From Akkermansia sp. (GTDB lineage Bacteria > Verrucomicrobiota > Verrucomicrobiia > Verrucomicrobiales > Akkermansiaceae), in the NCBI GenBank assembly GCA_030523775.1, contig JAUNHW010000007.1, positions 36,465 through 100,464 of the forward strand: a DNA stretch of 64,000 nucleotides, read 5' to 3'. Positions 32,512-40,617 of this stretch are shown here, one piece after another. The notes under the pieces are model-generated. The model made no database searches, was not told the origin of the DNA, and worked only from the letters and a program-made list of their open reading frames with translations. Each line of letters begins with the position of its first letter. Position 1 is the stretch's first letter. A program made the position numbers and the translations under genes.

Positions 32512-33213
32512 TTAGAACTTGATCCCCACACCGGCGCGCACGCCATGGGCATACTGGCGGTGGAGGAAACGGTAACCGTGATCCTTCGGGGTGGCGGTGT
32601 TGCCGGTGAACTGGTAGGCGGCAAACACGTCCAGCTGCTCGGTGAGCGCGTAGCGCACGCCCGCTTCTGCGGAGTAGGCAAAGCCCCAGTCGGACTTGTG
32701 GGAGCTATACTTCTCGGACCAAGGGGCTTCCATGTAGACACCCTCGCCGTAATTTGACAACTTGTAGCTGGCGTTGGCCACGCCCACATTGGCACCCACG
32801 AACCAGGAAACCTTGTCGCAGAGCGGCTGCGTGTAGCGGTAGCCGGGCATCAGGCTGAACGTGTGGATGCGAACCTTGTGCGAAGAGGCGTTCCAGCCTT
32901 CCACACCCATGTCCTCGTAGCCCGTGGCCCACTTTTCAGAGCCCCAGCCGTAGCCGAAGCGCAGGGTGACGGCCTGGTGCTCGTCCAGGTTGTACACGCC
33001 GGTGATATCACCGCCGATGGTGCCAACCTGCTTGTGGCAGTCGATACCACGATAGACGTGCGGCTGGTTCCAGGCGTAGAAGGCGCCGATTTCCACTGCC
33101 CAGGGGGAAACCGTGGGCGCGGGAGCGGGAACCGGGGCCGGCTGAACGATTACCTTCTGGCCTGCAAACGTGGGCAGGGCCAGCATGGCGGCAAGTATAA
33201 TTGCTTTCTTCAT
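32512..33213 (-). CDS. Outer-membrane beta-barrel protein, copy 1
   Basis: A 233-residue protein. Signal peptide about 1-17 (MKKAIILAAMLALPTFAG), a Pro/Ala/Val linker (PAPVPAPAPTVSPW), then alternating amphipathic strands ending in a C-terminal Phe (VRAGVGIKF), as in small OmpA- or OmpX-like barrels. It shares the SPW-x-EIGA start, a GYRYT...L strand, an AEAGVRYAL strand and the closing strand with the gene at 33400-34116. The function is unknown. It has its own promoter and a hairpin terminator. Confidence 0.85.
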   Translation of the reverse strand: MKKAIILAAMLALPTFAGQKVIVQPAPVPAPAPTVSPWAVEIGAFYAWNQPHVYRGIDCHKQVGTIGGDITGVYNLDEHQAVTLRFGYGWGSEKWATGYEDMGVEGWNASSHKVRIHTFSLMPGYRYTQPLCDKVSWFVGANVGVANASYKLSNYGEGVYMEAPWSEKYSSHKSDWGFAYSAEAGVRYALTEQLDVFAAYQFTGNTATPKDHGYRFLHRQYAHGVRAGVGIKF

Positions 33214-33267
33214 GATTGATATATCTTTTGGGTTTGAGCGTGGCGGCACCTTGCCCCCACGCGTGAT

Positions 33268-33296
33268 ATCCTGCGCCCCCCGCGGGCGATTGTCAA
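33268..33296 (-). promoter_or_regulatory. Promoter of the first barrel gene
   Basis: On the minus strand, perfect TTGACA (33291-33296), a 17-base spacer, then CAGGAT (33268-33273), 54 bases before the ATG. Confidence 0.6.
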
Positions 33297-33341
33297 CAAA
33301 AAACTTAAAAAAAGCAAAATAATTTTACCGTGCAGCAAGAG

Positions 33342-33370
33342 GGCGCGCCCGGCATACCGCCGAACGCGCC
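33342..33370 (-). terminator. Hairpin after the second outer-membrane barrel gene
   Basis: GGCGCG...CGCGCC arms (33342-33347, 33365-33370) with GGC/GCC inside. The layout copies the hairpin after copy 1, so gene and terminator were duplicated together. Confidence 0.65.
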
Positions 33371-33399
33371 CTGCAAATCATTCATCCTCAATCCGCTAT

Positions 33400-34116
33400 T
33401 CAGAATTTGAACGCCACGCCCGCCGTGATGCCGTGGTAGAACTGGCGGTGGTTGCGGTTGAAATCCGTGAGCCTCACATCCCCCCTGTCGCCCAGGGAAT
33501 TGCGGGCCGTGTTGGCAGAGAAGCGGTAGGCCAGGAACATATCCCAGCACGGGCAGAGCCGGTAGCGCAGGCCGGCCTCCGCCTCCATGCCGAATCCCCA
33601 GGCGGCGTCATGCGCGCTGAAGCTTGAATCGCGCCGGCGGTCAACCCTGCCGGTGCCGTACTTCATCTTCACGCTCTGGTTCACCACGCCTATGCCCGCA
33701 CCCAGGTACATGCCCGCGCTCTCCGTGAGCTCGCGCGTGTAGCGGTAGCCCGTGGTGAGCGTGAACGTGTGGGAGCGCAGCTTGATATTGTCGTCCCCGA
33801 ACCCCGTGAACCCGGCGGAGGAATCGCCGCCGTAGCCGTAGCCCAGGCGCACGTACATGGAATCCCGCGCGCTGTTGCGGTGCACCAGGGTGAAATCCCC
33901 GCCCATGGTGTCCAGCGCCTTGCAGGAACCGGTGCGGTGCTTGAGCAGGTCGCGCATCGCAAAGTTGTATGCGCCGCCTATCTCCATGCTCCAGGGGGAA
34001 TCCGCGCATGTGCGCACCACCTCCTGCACCGCGGGTGCCGGCGCCACGCATACGGATTGTCCCGCCAGCCCCGGCAGGGCCAGCGCGCTCGTCATTATCA
34101 GTGTCTTGTACATCAT
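33400..34116 (-). CDS. Outer-membrane beta-barrel protein, copy 2
   Basis: A 238-residue paralogue of copy 1. Signal peptide about 1-20 (MMYKTLIMTSALALPGLAG), then barrel strands and a C-terminal Phe (ITAGVAFKF). Shared features are SPWSMEIGGAYNF, RLGYGYGG, TTGYRYTREL, AEAGLRYRL and LAYRFSANTA. Cys pairs (CVAPA, RTCADS, GSCKAL, CPCWD) are more frequent than in copy 1. The start was placed at the first of two adjacent ATGs (34116, 34113) after a GAGAAAG segment. The function is unknown. Confidence 0.85.
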   Translation of the reverse strand: MMYKTLIMTSALALPGLAGQSVCVAPAPAVQEVVRTCADSPWSMEIGGAYNFAMRDLLKHRTGSCKALDTMGGDFTLVHRNSARDSMYVRLGYGYGGDSSAGFTGFGDDNIKLRSHTFTLTTGYRYTRELTESAGMYLGAGIGVVNQSVKMKYGTGRVDRRRDSSFSAHDAAWGFGMEAEAGLRYRLCPCWDMFLAYRFSANTARNSLGDRGDVRLTDFNRNHRQFYHGITAGVAFKF

Positions 34117-34174
34117 GTTTTCTTTCTCTTTGTTGAAGCGCGCGGCAGCGTTTCTCTTCCCGCCGCGCCCCTGC

Positions 34175-34202
34175 ATGCTACCATGCCTCCGCCCGGCGTC
34201 AA
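34175..34202 (-). promoter_or_regulatory. Promoter of the second barrel gene
   Basis: On the minus strand, TTGACG (34197-34202), a 16-base spacer, then TAGCAT (34175-34180), 58 bases before the ATG. Confidence 0.68.
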
Positions 34203-34290
34203 TTCTACCAAACCAAACAGTTGGAAACAGGTAGGTTGGGAGGCGCGGGGGCACAGCGCCCGGATGCCGCCAAGAGCGGCGAAAACGTGG

Positions 34291-34328
34291 CAAAAAAAGG
34301 GGCGGGAGAGGCCGTGGAAAAGGCCTCT
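34291..34328 (-). terminator. Probable terminator of tRNA-Gly (CCC)
   Basis: Perfect 7-bp arms AGAGGCC (34307-34313) and GGCCTCT (34322-34328). On the minus strand a run of seven Ts follows, but only about eight bases after the stem, so the match to a classic terminator is moderate. Confidence 0.5.
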
Positions 34329-34338
34329 TCCGCCGGAG

Positions 34339-34409
34339 TACGGGTGGCGGGAATCGAACCCGCGTTACATGCTTGGGAAGCACGTGTCCTGCCACTGAAC
34401 GACACCCGC
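34339..34409 (-). tRNA. tRNA-Gly (CCC)
   Basis: A 71-base tRNA. Acceptor GCGGGTG pairs with CACCCGT, with a G1-U72 wobble, discriminator A. Anticodon stem CGTGC/GCATG, loop TTCCCAA, anticodon CCC. T arm GCGGG-TTCGATT-CCCGC. A strong promoter lies 16 bases upstream. Confidence 0.95.
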
Positions 34410-34425
34410 GCTGAATACGGGAGGG

Positions 34426-34454
34426 AGTATAGGGCACACCGGCGGCATAGTCAA
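34426..34454 (-). promoter_or_regulatory. Promoter of tRNA-Gly (CCC)
   Basis: On the minus strand, TTGACT (34449-34454), a 17-base spacer, then TATACT (34426-34431). Confidence 0.78.
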
Positions 34455-34486
34455 GCGATTTTTTTGGACATAATGAAGAAAAAGAC

Positions 34487-34516
34487 TTGCCAAGGCAAGG
34501 GGGTGCGTGATAATAT
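34487..34516 (+). promoter_or_regulatory. Promoter of tRNA-Gly (TCC), possibly also of the exopolysaccharide block
   Basis: TTGCCA (34487-34492), an 18-base spacer, then TAATAT (34511-34516), 14 bases before the tRNA. I see no other clear promoter before the gene at 34625. Confidence 0.68.
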
Positions 34517-34530
34517 GCGCGTGACAGAGC

Positions 34531-34601
34531 GCGGGCATAGCTTAATGGTAAAGCTCCAGCCTTCCAAGCTGATTATGCGGGTTCGATTCCCGCTGCCCGC
34601 T
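34531..34601 (+). tRNA. tRNA-Gly (TCC)
   Basis: A 71-base tRNA. Acceptor GCGGGCA pairs fully with TGCCCGC, discriminator T. Anticodon loop CTTCCAA, anticodon TCC. T arm GCGGG-TTCGATT-CCCGC. The next gene starts 23 bases downstream and no terminator is visible between them. Confidence 0.95.
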
Positions 34602-34624
34602 TCCCTTTCAACCATAAATCATCG

Positions 34625-35197
34625 ATGAACACCATGAAGACAAAAACCATCATCATGACGGCCCTCCTGGCCGCAACCGTCGCAGCTCCGGCCTTCGCCG
34701 CCGGGAACATGCTGGACCAGGCCGCGCAAGCCGCGGCAGACACAAACGCCTCCGTCAAGGAGATTGGACCGTACGTTGCCGCAGCCGCCAAGCAAAGCCC
34801 CACCACGGCTCCCGCACTGCTCACGCTCGTCCTCAGCCAGCGCCGCACCTGGTCGGTCTCCGATGTGCGCGACCTGTACGGCGCCGTGCTTGTGGGTGCC
34901 AACCTGTGGGAATCCTTCTCCCGTGACCTGCAGAACTTCACGAACGGGCGTAACCAGCAGGACCTGGGCGTGAAGCTTCTCACCGCGCTCCAGAAATCGT
35001 GCGACAAACTGCACGGCAACACGTTCGACAGCGTGATCGCCCTGCTTGTGCAGGACGCCAACGGCACGTCCGCTGAGGGTAGCACCCAGACCGCTACCCA
35101 GGACCCGCACCGCTACACCATCTGCGACACCCCGAGGCGCGACCCGCGCCCGAACCCGGCTCCCGTGACGCCGGACCCGATTTCTCCCCAGAACTGA
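34625..35197 (+). CDS. Small secreted protein at the head of the exopolysaccharide block
   Basis: A 190-residue protein with a signal peptide (about 1-25, MNTMKTKTIIMTALLAATVA...AFAAG), a mostly helical middle with Ala-rich segments, and a Pro-rich C-terminal tail (RRDPRPNPAPVTPDPISPQN). I do not recognise a family. It lies 37 bases before the barrel gene and the export genes, in the same direction, so it is probably a periplasmic or exported part of that system. An in-frame Met at codon 4 is an equally good start. Confidence 0.7.
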   Translation: MNTMKTKTIIMTALLAATVAAPAFAAGNMLDQAAQAAADTNASVKEIGPYVAAAAKQSPTTAPALLTLVLSQRRTWSVSDVRDLYGAVLVGANLWESFSRDLQNFTNGRNQQDLGVKLLTALQKSCDKLHGNTFDSVIALLVQDANGTSAEGSTQTATQDPHRYTICDTPRRDPRPNPAPVTPDPISPQN

Positions 35198-35234
35198 TTT
35201 TGGGGGCAGTGGTGGACACCAACGTGCGGCGGTT

Positions 35235-36449
35235 ATGAGATCGATGTTTCTGAAGGCCCTTTGCCTGCCGGCCCTGCTGGCGGGCGGGGGCTGGGCCATA
35301 TCCCTGTACGACACGGCGCCGGCCATCGGCCTGCCGGAGTCGGCGGCGGTCAAGTACGTTTTGAGTGCGCATGTGGGGTATAACGACAACATCAACTCCA
35401 CCCACAAGAAGACGTCCTCGCTGTATACGGGTGCATCGTTGAATACCACGTACTCGGATTTCGAATCCACCACCAAGACGCACTACAACGCCACCCTGGG
35501 TGCCACCTACTACCTCAAACGGGCGTACAGCACCAACAACCGCTGGTTTTCCAACACCAGCGTGGGCGGGGGCATTTCCCACAGCTTCAGCGACCGTTGC
35601 ACCTACAGCCTGAACGCCAGCCTGCGCTACCAGCCGGAGCCGGATTATTCCAACGGCATCTCCGCCTCCCGCGCCCAGGGCGATTGTTTCAACTGGTCCC
35701 TCAGCAATGCGGTTACAAGAGCCATTGATTCGCGGTGGAACTGGTCGGTAAACACCTCCTACACCGGCAACTACTACACAGAGAAAACGTACCGGTACGA
35801 TGACCGCCAGTATATTCACGGTGGCGCAACCCTGAGCGTCCGCACCTCCGAACTGGTGTCCTACAGCTTCAACCTCAACTACCGCAAGGACCTGAAGAGG
35901 AGCAATTACGGGTACAACTCCGACAACTTCTACGCCACCCTGGGCACCAACCGCTCGCTCTCTCCCTACTCCAGCATGAACGTCAGTGCAGGCGTGCAGC
36001 AGAAGTACATCCACGGCGAGAAAATTTGGTCCCCCACCCTGCGCGCCGGCTACAACCGGAAGGTGGCAGAGGGATTCAGCGTGAACTTCTATGCCTCCCT
36101 GGACAACGAGAACGTGAACACCTACCGCGGTTCGGTTGGCAGCTACCTTTCCGACCCCTCCTGGCGTGTTGGCTTTAACGGCACGTACACCTGGACTCCG
36201 GATGTTTCCTTCAACTTCGGCTGTTCCTACTACATCAGCAACTACAGCCGGGGTGAGGGAAACCTGCAAAGCTACAGCACCTACAGCGTATCCCCCCAAG
36301 TGGGCATAAGCTTCCGCATGACTGACCATCTCCGCGGCAACCTGAACTACACGTACTCCGTGAGCGACTCCGCCGGTGGATACGGCACCTCCAGAGGGTA
36401 CAAGTATTCCAGAAACAACATCTCTTTCAGCACTTCCTACACTTTCTAA
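35235..36449 (+). CDS. Outer-membrane beta-barrel protein of the exopolysaccharide block
   Basis: A 404-residue protein. Signal peptide about 1-21, then about 16 strands in the alternating pattern of a large outer-membrane barrel, rich in Tyr, Asn, Ser and Thr, ending in SFSTSYTF with a C-terminal Phe. Barrels of this type occur with Wzc and Wza-like genes in verrucomicrobial and planctomycete exopolysaccharide loci and probably form or complete the outer-membrane exit. The family assignment is general (outer-membrane beta-barrel). It is 55 bases before the Wzc-like gene. Confidence 0.8.
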   Translation: MRSMFLKALCLPALLAGGGWAISLYDTAPAIGLPESAAVKYVLSAHVGYNDNINSTHKKTSSLYTGASLNTTYSDFESTTKTHYNATLGATYYLKRAYSTNNRWFSNTSVGGGISHSFSDRCTYSLNASLRYQPEPDYSNGISASRAQGDCFNWSLSNAVTRAIDSRWNWSVNTSYTGNYYTEKTYRYDDRQYIHGGATLSVRTSELVSYSFNLNYRKDLKRSNYGYNSDNFYATLGTNRSLSPYSSMNVSAGVQQKYIHGEKIWSPTLRAGYNRKVAEGFSVNFYASLDNENVNTYRGSVGSYLSDPSWRVGFNGTYTWTPDVSFNFGCSYYISNYSRGEGNLQSYSTYSVSPQVGISFRMTDHLRGNLNYTYSVSDSAGGYGTSRGYKYSRNNISFSTSYTF

Positions 36450-36504
36450 TCAAGCATGGTTCGGGCGCCTCTCCCGCGCGGGCCGCACATAGCAATACGA
36501 CGAC

Positions 36505-38748
36505 ATGATAGCCAATACAGCCCAGCAGACACAAGGCGGCGAAGCCATGCTGCATGCGCAGGATTACCTGCAGGTTCTCAAATCACGCTGGAAGGAGGCG
36601 CTGCTCGTCTTCCTTCTGGTTTTCGTGAGCTGCGCCGTTATCACCAAGATGATGACACCGCGCTACACCAGTTCGATGACAGCGGAGGTGATGCCTCCGC
36701 GAGAAATCATCAACGTGGCCAACACCGGCGCGAACCCGATTAATGCGGTGATAAGCGAAACGGCTTCGTACATGCAGACGCAGTTCGAAATCATGGTTTC
36801 CCAGCAGAACCTGATTGCCATCGCCAACAAGCTGGACCTGCCGAACGAATGGAAGACGGATGAGGTATCCGCCGCCGGCATGCTCTCCGGCATGATTAAG
36901 GTCATGCCGCGCAAGAACACCAACCTGGTGGATATCTCCGTAGAGAATTCGGATCCGCGCGTGGCCCAACAGATATGCCAGGCTGTGGTGGACTGCTACA
37001 GGGAACTGCGCGAGGAAAAGGAGAACGCCGTTATCAACGAGGCTATCAACAAGCGCTACGAGGTGCTGCGCTCACGCCAGGACGAGTTGGAGCGCAAGGC
37101 GGACGTGGTGCGCCAGTTCATTCGCGCCGGGCGCTACATTGCCAACATATGGGACCAGAACGGGCACGGAGCCCTGCAATCCACCGGGGCGGAAGAGCAG
37201 ACGCTCCAAAAGCTCAGCGACCAGCGTCTCACGCTGGACAACGAGATTGCCAACATGATGGTGCACATCGACAAGCTGCAGAACCTGAAGGACGAGGAGC
37301 TGCTCAGCTATGTGACGCGCACGGGGCTGCTCACTGCGGAATCGTATTGCTCCGCCAAGGTGCGCGAGCTCAATTCCCAGTTCAACAAGGAGGATGACGA
37401 GCGCGACAAGATGCTGCTCATGGGGTATGGGGAGAACCACCCCGTGCTGAAACGCTTGGAGGAGCAGCACAACAGCACCAAGGAGCAGCTGTATGCGGAA
37501 CTTTTGGGCATGCGTGATGCCATGGTGGACCAGCTGGATGTCAAGAAGGCGGAAAGCGCCAATCTGAGCCAGCGCTACGAGGAGGCCAAGAAACAGCTCA
37601 AGGACAAGACGCTGGAAGACCAGAAGGTCAAGAGCGCGCTTCAGGAATACGCATCGGAAAAGGCGCGCTTCGACAAGCTGGAGAACGACTACATTGCGGA
37701 CAAGATGCGCATGCTCGCGCCGCGCGCCTGCATGGAGGTGTACAGCCGCCCGGGTGTGGCGAGCGTACCCACCAGCCCGAACTACAGGCTCAATCTCATT
37801 ATCGGAGCGGTTATCGGCGGCGTCCTCGGTGTTATCGTGGCATTCGTGTTCGACTACTTCGACACCTCCATCAAGACGCTGGAGGATGCGGAGCGCGGGC
37901 TTGGTCTGCCCGTGCTCGGCGTGATTCCGCAGGATGCAGGCCTGCTCATCCTGCAGGGCAACTCCAGCCCGGATGCGGAGGCGTACCGTATCCTGCGCAC
38001 CAATATTGAGCTGAAGAAATCCCTGTACAAGGCCACCACGTTCGCCGTGGTATCCTCCAACGCCGGCGAGGGTAAGACAACCACGCTGAGCAATTTGGCC
38101 TATGTGTTCGCCCAGGCCGGTTACAGCACCCTCATGGTGGATGCGGACTTGCGCCGCCCGCGTCTTGCCCGCTATGCGGAATTGAAGAGTGACGTGGGCA
38201 TCTCCAACTACCTGGCGGGCGCCAAGGAACTCAAGGAGGTGATTTTCCAGACCGGCGTGCCGAACCTGTACCTGATGCCCAGCGGCCCCATACCGGCAGA
38301 CCCCAGCGGCATGATAGGCTCCTTCCGCATGGAACAGCTGATTGCAGAAGTCTCCAAGCGCTTTGACGTGGTGCTGTTCGACTCCCCGCCCGTGCTGGGC
38401 GTGAGCGACGCCTCCCTGCTGGTGAGCAAGGCGGATGCCTCCCTTCTGGTGCTGAAGCCGCGCAAGATGCCGCTCAAGGCCCTCCTGCGCACCAAATCCC
38501 TTATCCAGAACGCTGGCGGCCAGCTCATGGGACTGATCATGAACAACGTGGATATCAGCGGTGACACCCAGTACCAGTACTACACCACGTACTACTCGTA
38601 CTACAGCAGCGACCGCAAGCGCAAGGAACCCGTGACCCCCGGCCTGGTGGCGGCCCAGCGCGCAGACAAGGACAAGGAATCCAAGGATTTCGCATCCTCT
38701 CCCGCAGAGAACAGCACATCCGCGGATGATTCCGGAGACATCTACTAA
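36505..38748 (+). CDS. Wzc-like polysaccharide co-polymerase with BY-kinase domain
   Basis: A 747-residue inner-membrane protein. The Wzz domain lies between membrane helices at about 31-48 and 428-449, with long coiled-coil helices (about 160-400) reaching into the periplasm. The cytosolic tyrosine-kinase domain has Walker A SSNAGEGKTT (517-526), Walker A' LMVDADLRRP (543-552) and Walker B VVLFDSPP (622-629). A tyrosine cluster follows at 690-700 (YQYYTTYYSYY), the autophosphorylation site of BY-kinases. Such proteins set chain length and drive export through cycles of phosphorylation. No cognate low-molecular-weight phosphatase is in the window. Confidence 0.92.
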   Translation: MIANTAQQTQGGEAMLHAQDYLQVLKSRWKEALLVFLLVFVSCAVITKMMTPRYTSSMTAEVMPPREIINVANTGANPINAVISETASYMQTQFEIMVSQQNLIAIANKLDLPNEWKTDEVSAAGMLSGMIKVMPRKNTNLVDISVENSDPRVAQQICQAVVDCYRELREEKENAVINEAINKRYEVLRSRQDELERKADVVRQFIRAGRYIANIWDQNGHGALQSTGAEEQTLQKLSDQRLTLDNEIANMMVHIDKLQNLKDEELLSYVTRTGLLTAESYCSAKVRELNSQFNKEDDERDKMLLMGYGENHPVLKRLEEQHNSTKEQLYAELLGMRDAMVDQLDVKKAESANLSQRYEEAKKQLKDKTLEDQKVKSALQEYASEKARFDKLENDYIADKMRMLAPRACMEVYSRPGVASVPTSPNYRLNLIIGAVIGGVLGVIVAFVFDYFDTSIKTLEDAERGLGLPVLGVIPQDAGLLILQGNSSPDAEAYRILRTNIELKKSLYKATTFAVVSSNAGEGKTTTLSNLAYVFAQAGYSTLMVDADLRRPRLARYAELKSDVGISNYLAGAKELKEVIFQTGVPNLYLMPSGPIPADPSGMIGSFRMEQLIAEVSKRFDVVLFDSPPVLGVSDASLLVSKADASLLVLKPRKMPLKALLRTKSLIQNAGGQLMGLIMNNVDISGDTQYQYYTTYYSYYSSDRKRKEPVTPGLVAAQRADKDKESKDFASSPAENSTSADDSGDIY

Positions 38749-38761
38749 ACATAGAACAACC

Positions 38762-39382
38762 ATGAAACACTTCTACGCATTGATTGTGGCACTTGTGGCC
38801 ACCCTCGCGTTTGCAACGCAGGCTCTCGCCCAGAATGCGGCCTCCGAGCCCCGTGCCGTGAAGGGCGGCGCCGTCAACATCGTCTTCAAGAACATTCCCA
38901 GCGAGGATGCCGGCAACGTGAACGGCAAATACACCGTGAACCGCGGCGACGGCACCATTCAGCTGCCCTACCTCTCCGGGCGCACCGCCGTGCTCGGCAA
39001 GACCGCGCGAGATATAGAAGGCGTTATCCGCAGCCAGTATGTTGCCCAGAAGATATACAAGGACCCCATTGTCCAAGTGACCCTGGGCGCTGGCGACCAG
39101 TCTGCCGAGCTTGACCGCCGCTACGTTCAGGTGACCGGGTATGTGAGTTCCAAGAAGAACCTGCCGTACCGCGAGGGTATGACACTGATAGAGGTGCTGC
39201 TGGATTGTGGCGACATCTCGGATTTCGGTTCCCGCAACATCCAGATTACCCGCAAGGGTGTGACGCGCACGTACGACTACTTCAGTGCCAAAGACCGCAG
39301 CATTGCGATTTACCCCGGTGATATCATCTTCGTGCCGCGCCGCTCCATGTTCGAGTCGCGCCCGAGCACGGTCGGCCCCTAG
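38762..39382 (+). CDS. Wza-like polysaccharide export protein
   Basis: A 206-residue exported protein. Signal peptide about 1-23 (ends ALAQ) with no lipobox. The Poly_export domain (about 45-108: GKYTVNRGDGTIQLPYL, TARDIEGVIRSQYV, DPIVQVTLG) is followed by a SLBB-like domain (about 118-195: YVQVTGYVSSKKNLPYREGMTLIEVLLDCGDI, IYPGDIIFVPR). It is much shorter than Wza (about 380 residues) and has no C-terminal membrane helix, so the adjacent barrel probably supplies the outer-membrane pore. It starts 13 bases after the Wzc-like gene and ends at a strong terminator. Confidence 0.88.
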   Translation: MKHFYALIVALVATLAFATQALAQNAASEPRAVKGGAVNIVFKNIPSEDAGNVNGKYTVNRGDGTIQLPYLSGRTAVLGKTARDIEGVIRSQYVAQKIYKDPIVQVTLGAGDQSAELDRRYVQVTGYVSSKKNLPYREGMTLIEVLLDCGDISDFGSRNIQITRKGVTRTYDYFSAKDRSIAIYPGDIIFVPRRSMFESRPSTVGP

Positions 39383-39400
39383 TTGCAGCACCCTTCCCCG

Positions 39401-39435
39401 CAGGCTCCGGTCTCCCGCAGGCCGGAGCCTGTTTT
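39401..39435 (+). terminator. Rho-independent terminator of the exopolysaccharide block
   Basis: Perfect 10-bp stem CAGGCTCCGG (39401-39410) with CCGGAGCCTG (39422-39431), followed by TTTT. Confidence 0.9.
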
Positions 39436-39462
39436 GTATAACGGCCACGCAATGCAGATTCC

Positions 39463-40233
39463 ATGAAACAAATATTGCCAACCCTGCTGGTGGACAATTC
39501 CAACACGCGCACCAAGTTCGCCCTTGCGGCGGGTGGACAGTTGGGGGAAGCATGCGTTCGCACCCTGGCAACCGCAGAGATTTCATGTGCCGCCGTTAAA
39601 CACCTGCTCCGCGATTGGGAATATGAACGGGTATGCATTTGCTCCGTTGTTCCCACCGCGCGGAAGACACTCCATGAGGCTTTCTACGGAACCCCCGTGA
39701 CTTGGGTGAGAACGGAGCTGGCCCCCGATCTGTTCGCAGGGTATCCCGGGGTGGAGACATTGGGAGAGGACCGCATAGCCAATGTGCTGGCGGTTGCGGA
39801 CACGCCTTTCCACCCGACGGTAGTGGTGGATATGGGCACGGCGGTAACCTTCGATGTGGTGTGTGCAGGGCCGCGGTTTGCGGGAGGCATTATAGCCCCC
39901 GGTCTGCGCATGATGGCGGAGGCCCTGCACGGTTGCACCGCCCAATTGCCGATAGTGGAAGAGGGGGAAGCGCCCGCCGCGGCCGTAGTGGGCGGGACCA
40001 CGGAGGAAGCCATGCGTTCCGGGGTGTGGCTGGCCTTTTGCGGCATGGTGCGAGAAACGCTCCGGGCCATAGCGCAAGAACTGGGAACGCGTCCCCATGC
40101 CGTGGCTACGGGCGGCAACGCGGCGGCAGCGGCGGCCTGCATCCGGGAATTGGATTGCGTGGACGAGCTCCTCACCCTTAGGGGAATAGCCAGGGCCGCC
40201 GCACTTTCCAGCCGGTTTTTTGCCGGAAGTTGA
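39463..40233 (+). CDS. coaX: Type III pantothenate kinase
   Basis: A 256-residue cytosolic enzyme that phosphorylates pantothenate in the first step of coenzyme A synthesis. ASKHA-fold features: an N-terminal phosphate loop LLVDNSNTRTKFAL (8-21, the usual DxGNT is DNSNT), VVVDMGTAVTFDVV near 122, and GGIIAPGLRMM near 141. Length is typical. A TATAAC -10-like element is 20 bases upstream without a good -35. The acpP gene follows behind its own promoter. Confidence 0.9.
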   Translation: MKQILPTLLVDNSNTRTKFALAAGGQLGEACVRTLATAEISCAAVKHLLRDWEYERVCICSVVPTARKTLHEAFYGTPVTWVRTELAPDLFAGYPGVETLGEDRIANVLAVADTPFHPTVVVDMGTAVTFDVVCAGPRFAGGIIAPGLRMMAEALHGCTAQLPIVEEGEAPAAAVVGGTTEEAMRSGVWLAFCGMVRETLRAIAQELGTRPHAVATGGNAAAAAACIRELDCVDELLTLRGIARAAALSSRFFAGS

Positions 40234-40241
40234 GAATTTTG

Positions 40242-40270
40242 TTGCATGCGGCGCGGCAAGCGGGTAGAAT
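40242..40270 (+). promoter_or_regulatory. Sigma70-type promoter of acpP
   Basis: TTGCAT (40242-40247), a 17-base spacer, then TAGAAT (40265-40270), 28 bases before the ATG. Confidence 0.77.
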
Positions 40271-40298
40271 AAGGCTACATTAACTGTCACATCAACAT

Positions 40299-40538
40299 AT
40301 GTCAGACAACATCGAATCCCAAGTTAAGGAAATTATCGCCACCCAGCTGAGTGTCGAACCGGAAAAAGTGACCTCTGAAGCCAAGTTCATTGAGGATTTG
40401 GGGGCTGATTCCCTTGATATCGTTGAGCTCGTCATGGCCTTCGAAGACAAGTTCTCCGTGGAGGTGCCGGATGAGGACACGGAGAAGCTCAAGTCCGTGA
40501 AGGACGTTGTGGACTACATTGAGCAGCACAAGGCCTGA
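40299..40538 (+). CDS. acpP: Acyl carrier protein
   Basis: A 79-residue acidic protein that carries growing acyl chains on a phosphopantetheine arm. The attachment serine is Ser38 in the motif [12 protein letters not shown]. The four-helix pattern and length are standard. It is transcribed alone, with its own promoter upstream and a probable terminator at 40577-40595. No fab genes are next to it, unlike in many bacteria. Confidence 0.97.
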   Translation: MSDNIESQVKEIIATQLSVEPEKVTSEAKFIEDLGADSLDIVELVMAFEDKFSVEVPDEDTEKLKSVKDVVDYIEQHKA

Positions 40539-40576
40539 TAGGCCCTGCAGTATTCTTTCTCGGGCGGTTCCACCAT

Positions 40577-40595
40577 GCGGCGGGGCCGCTCTTTT
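40577..40595 (+). terminator. Probable terminator of acpP
   Basis: Short perfect stem GCGGC (40577-40581) with GCCGC (40585-40589), then TCTTTT. The three-base loop is tight, so this is a moderate call. Confidence 0.5.
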
Positions 40596-40617
40596 GCTGG
40601 AAGCGGGTAGTATGGAC

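Noticed and set aside
40507..40611. Earlier start for the 169-residue gene
   Set aside because: It would overlap the end of acpP, its terminator and a -10-like element.
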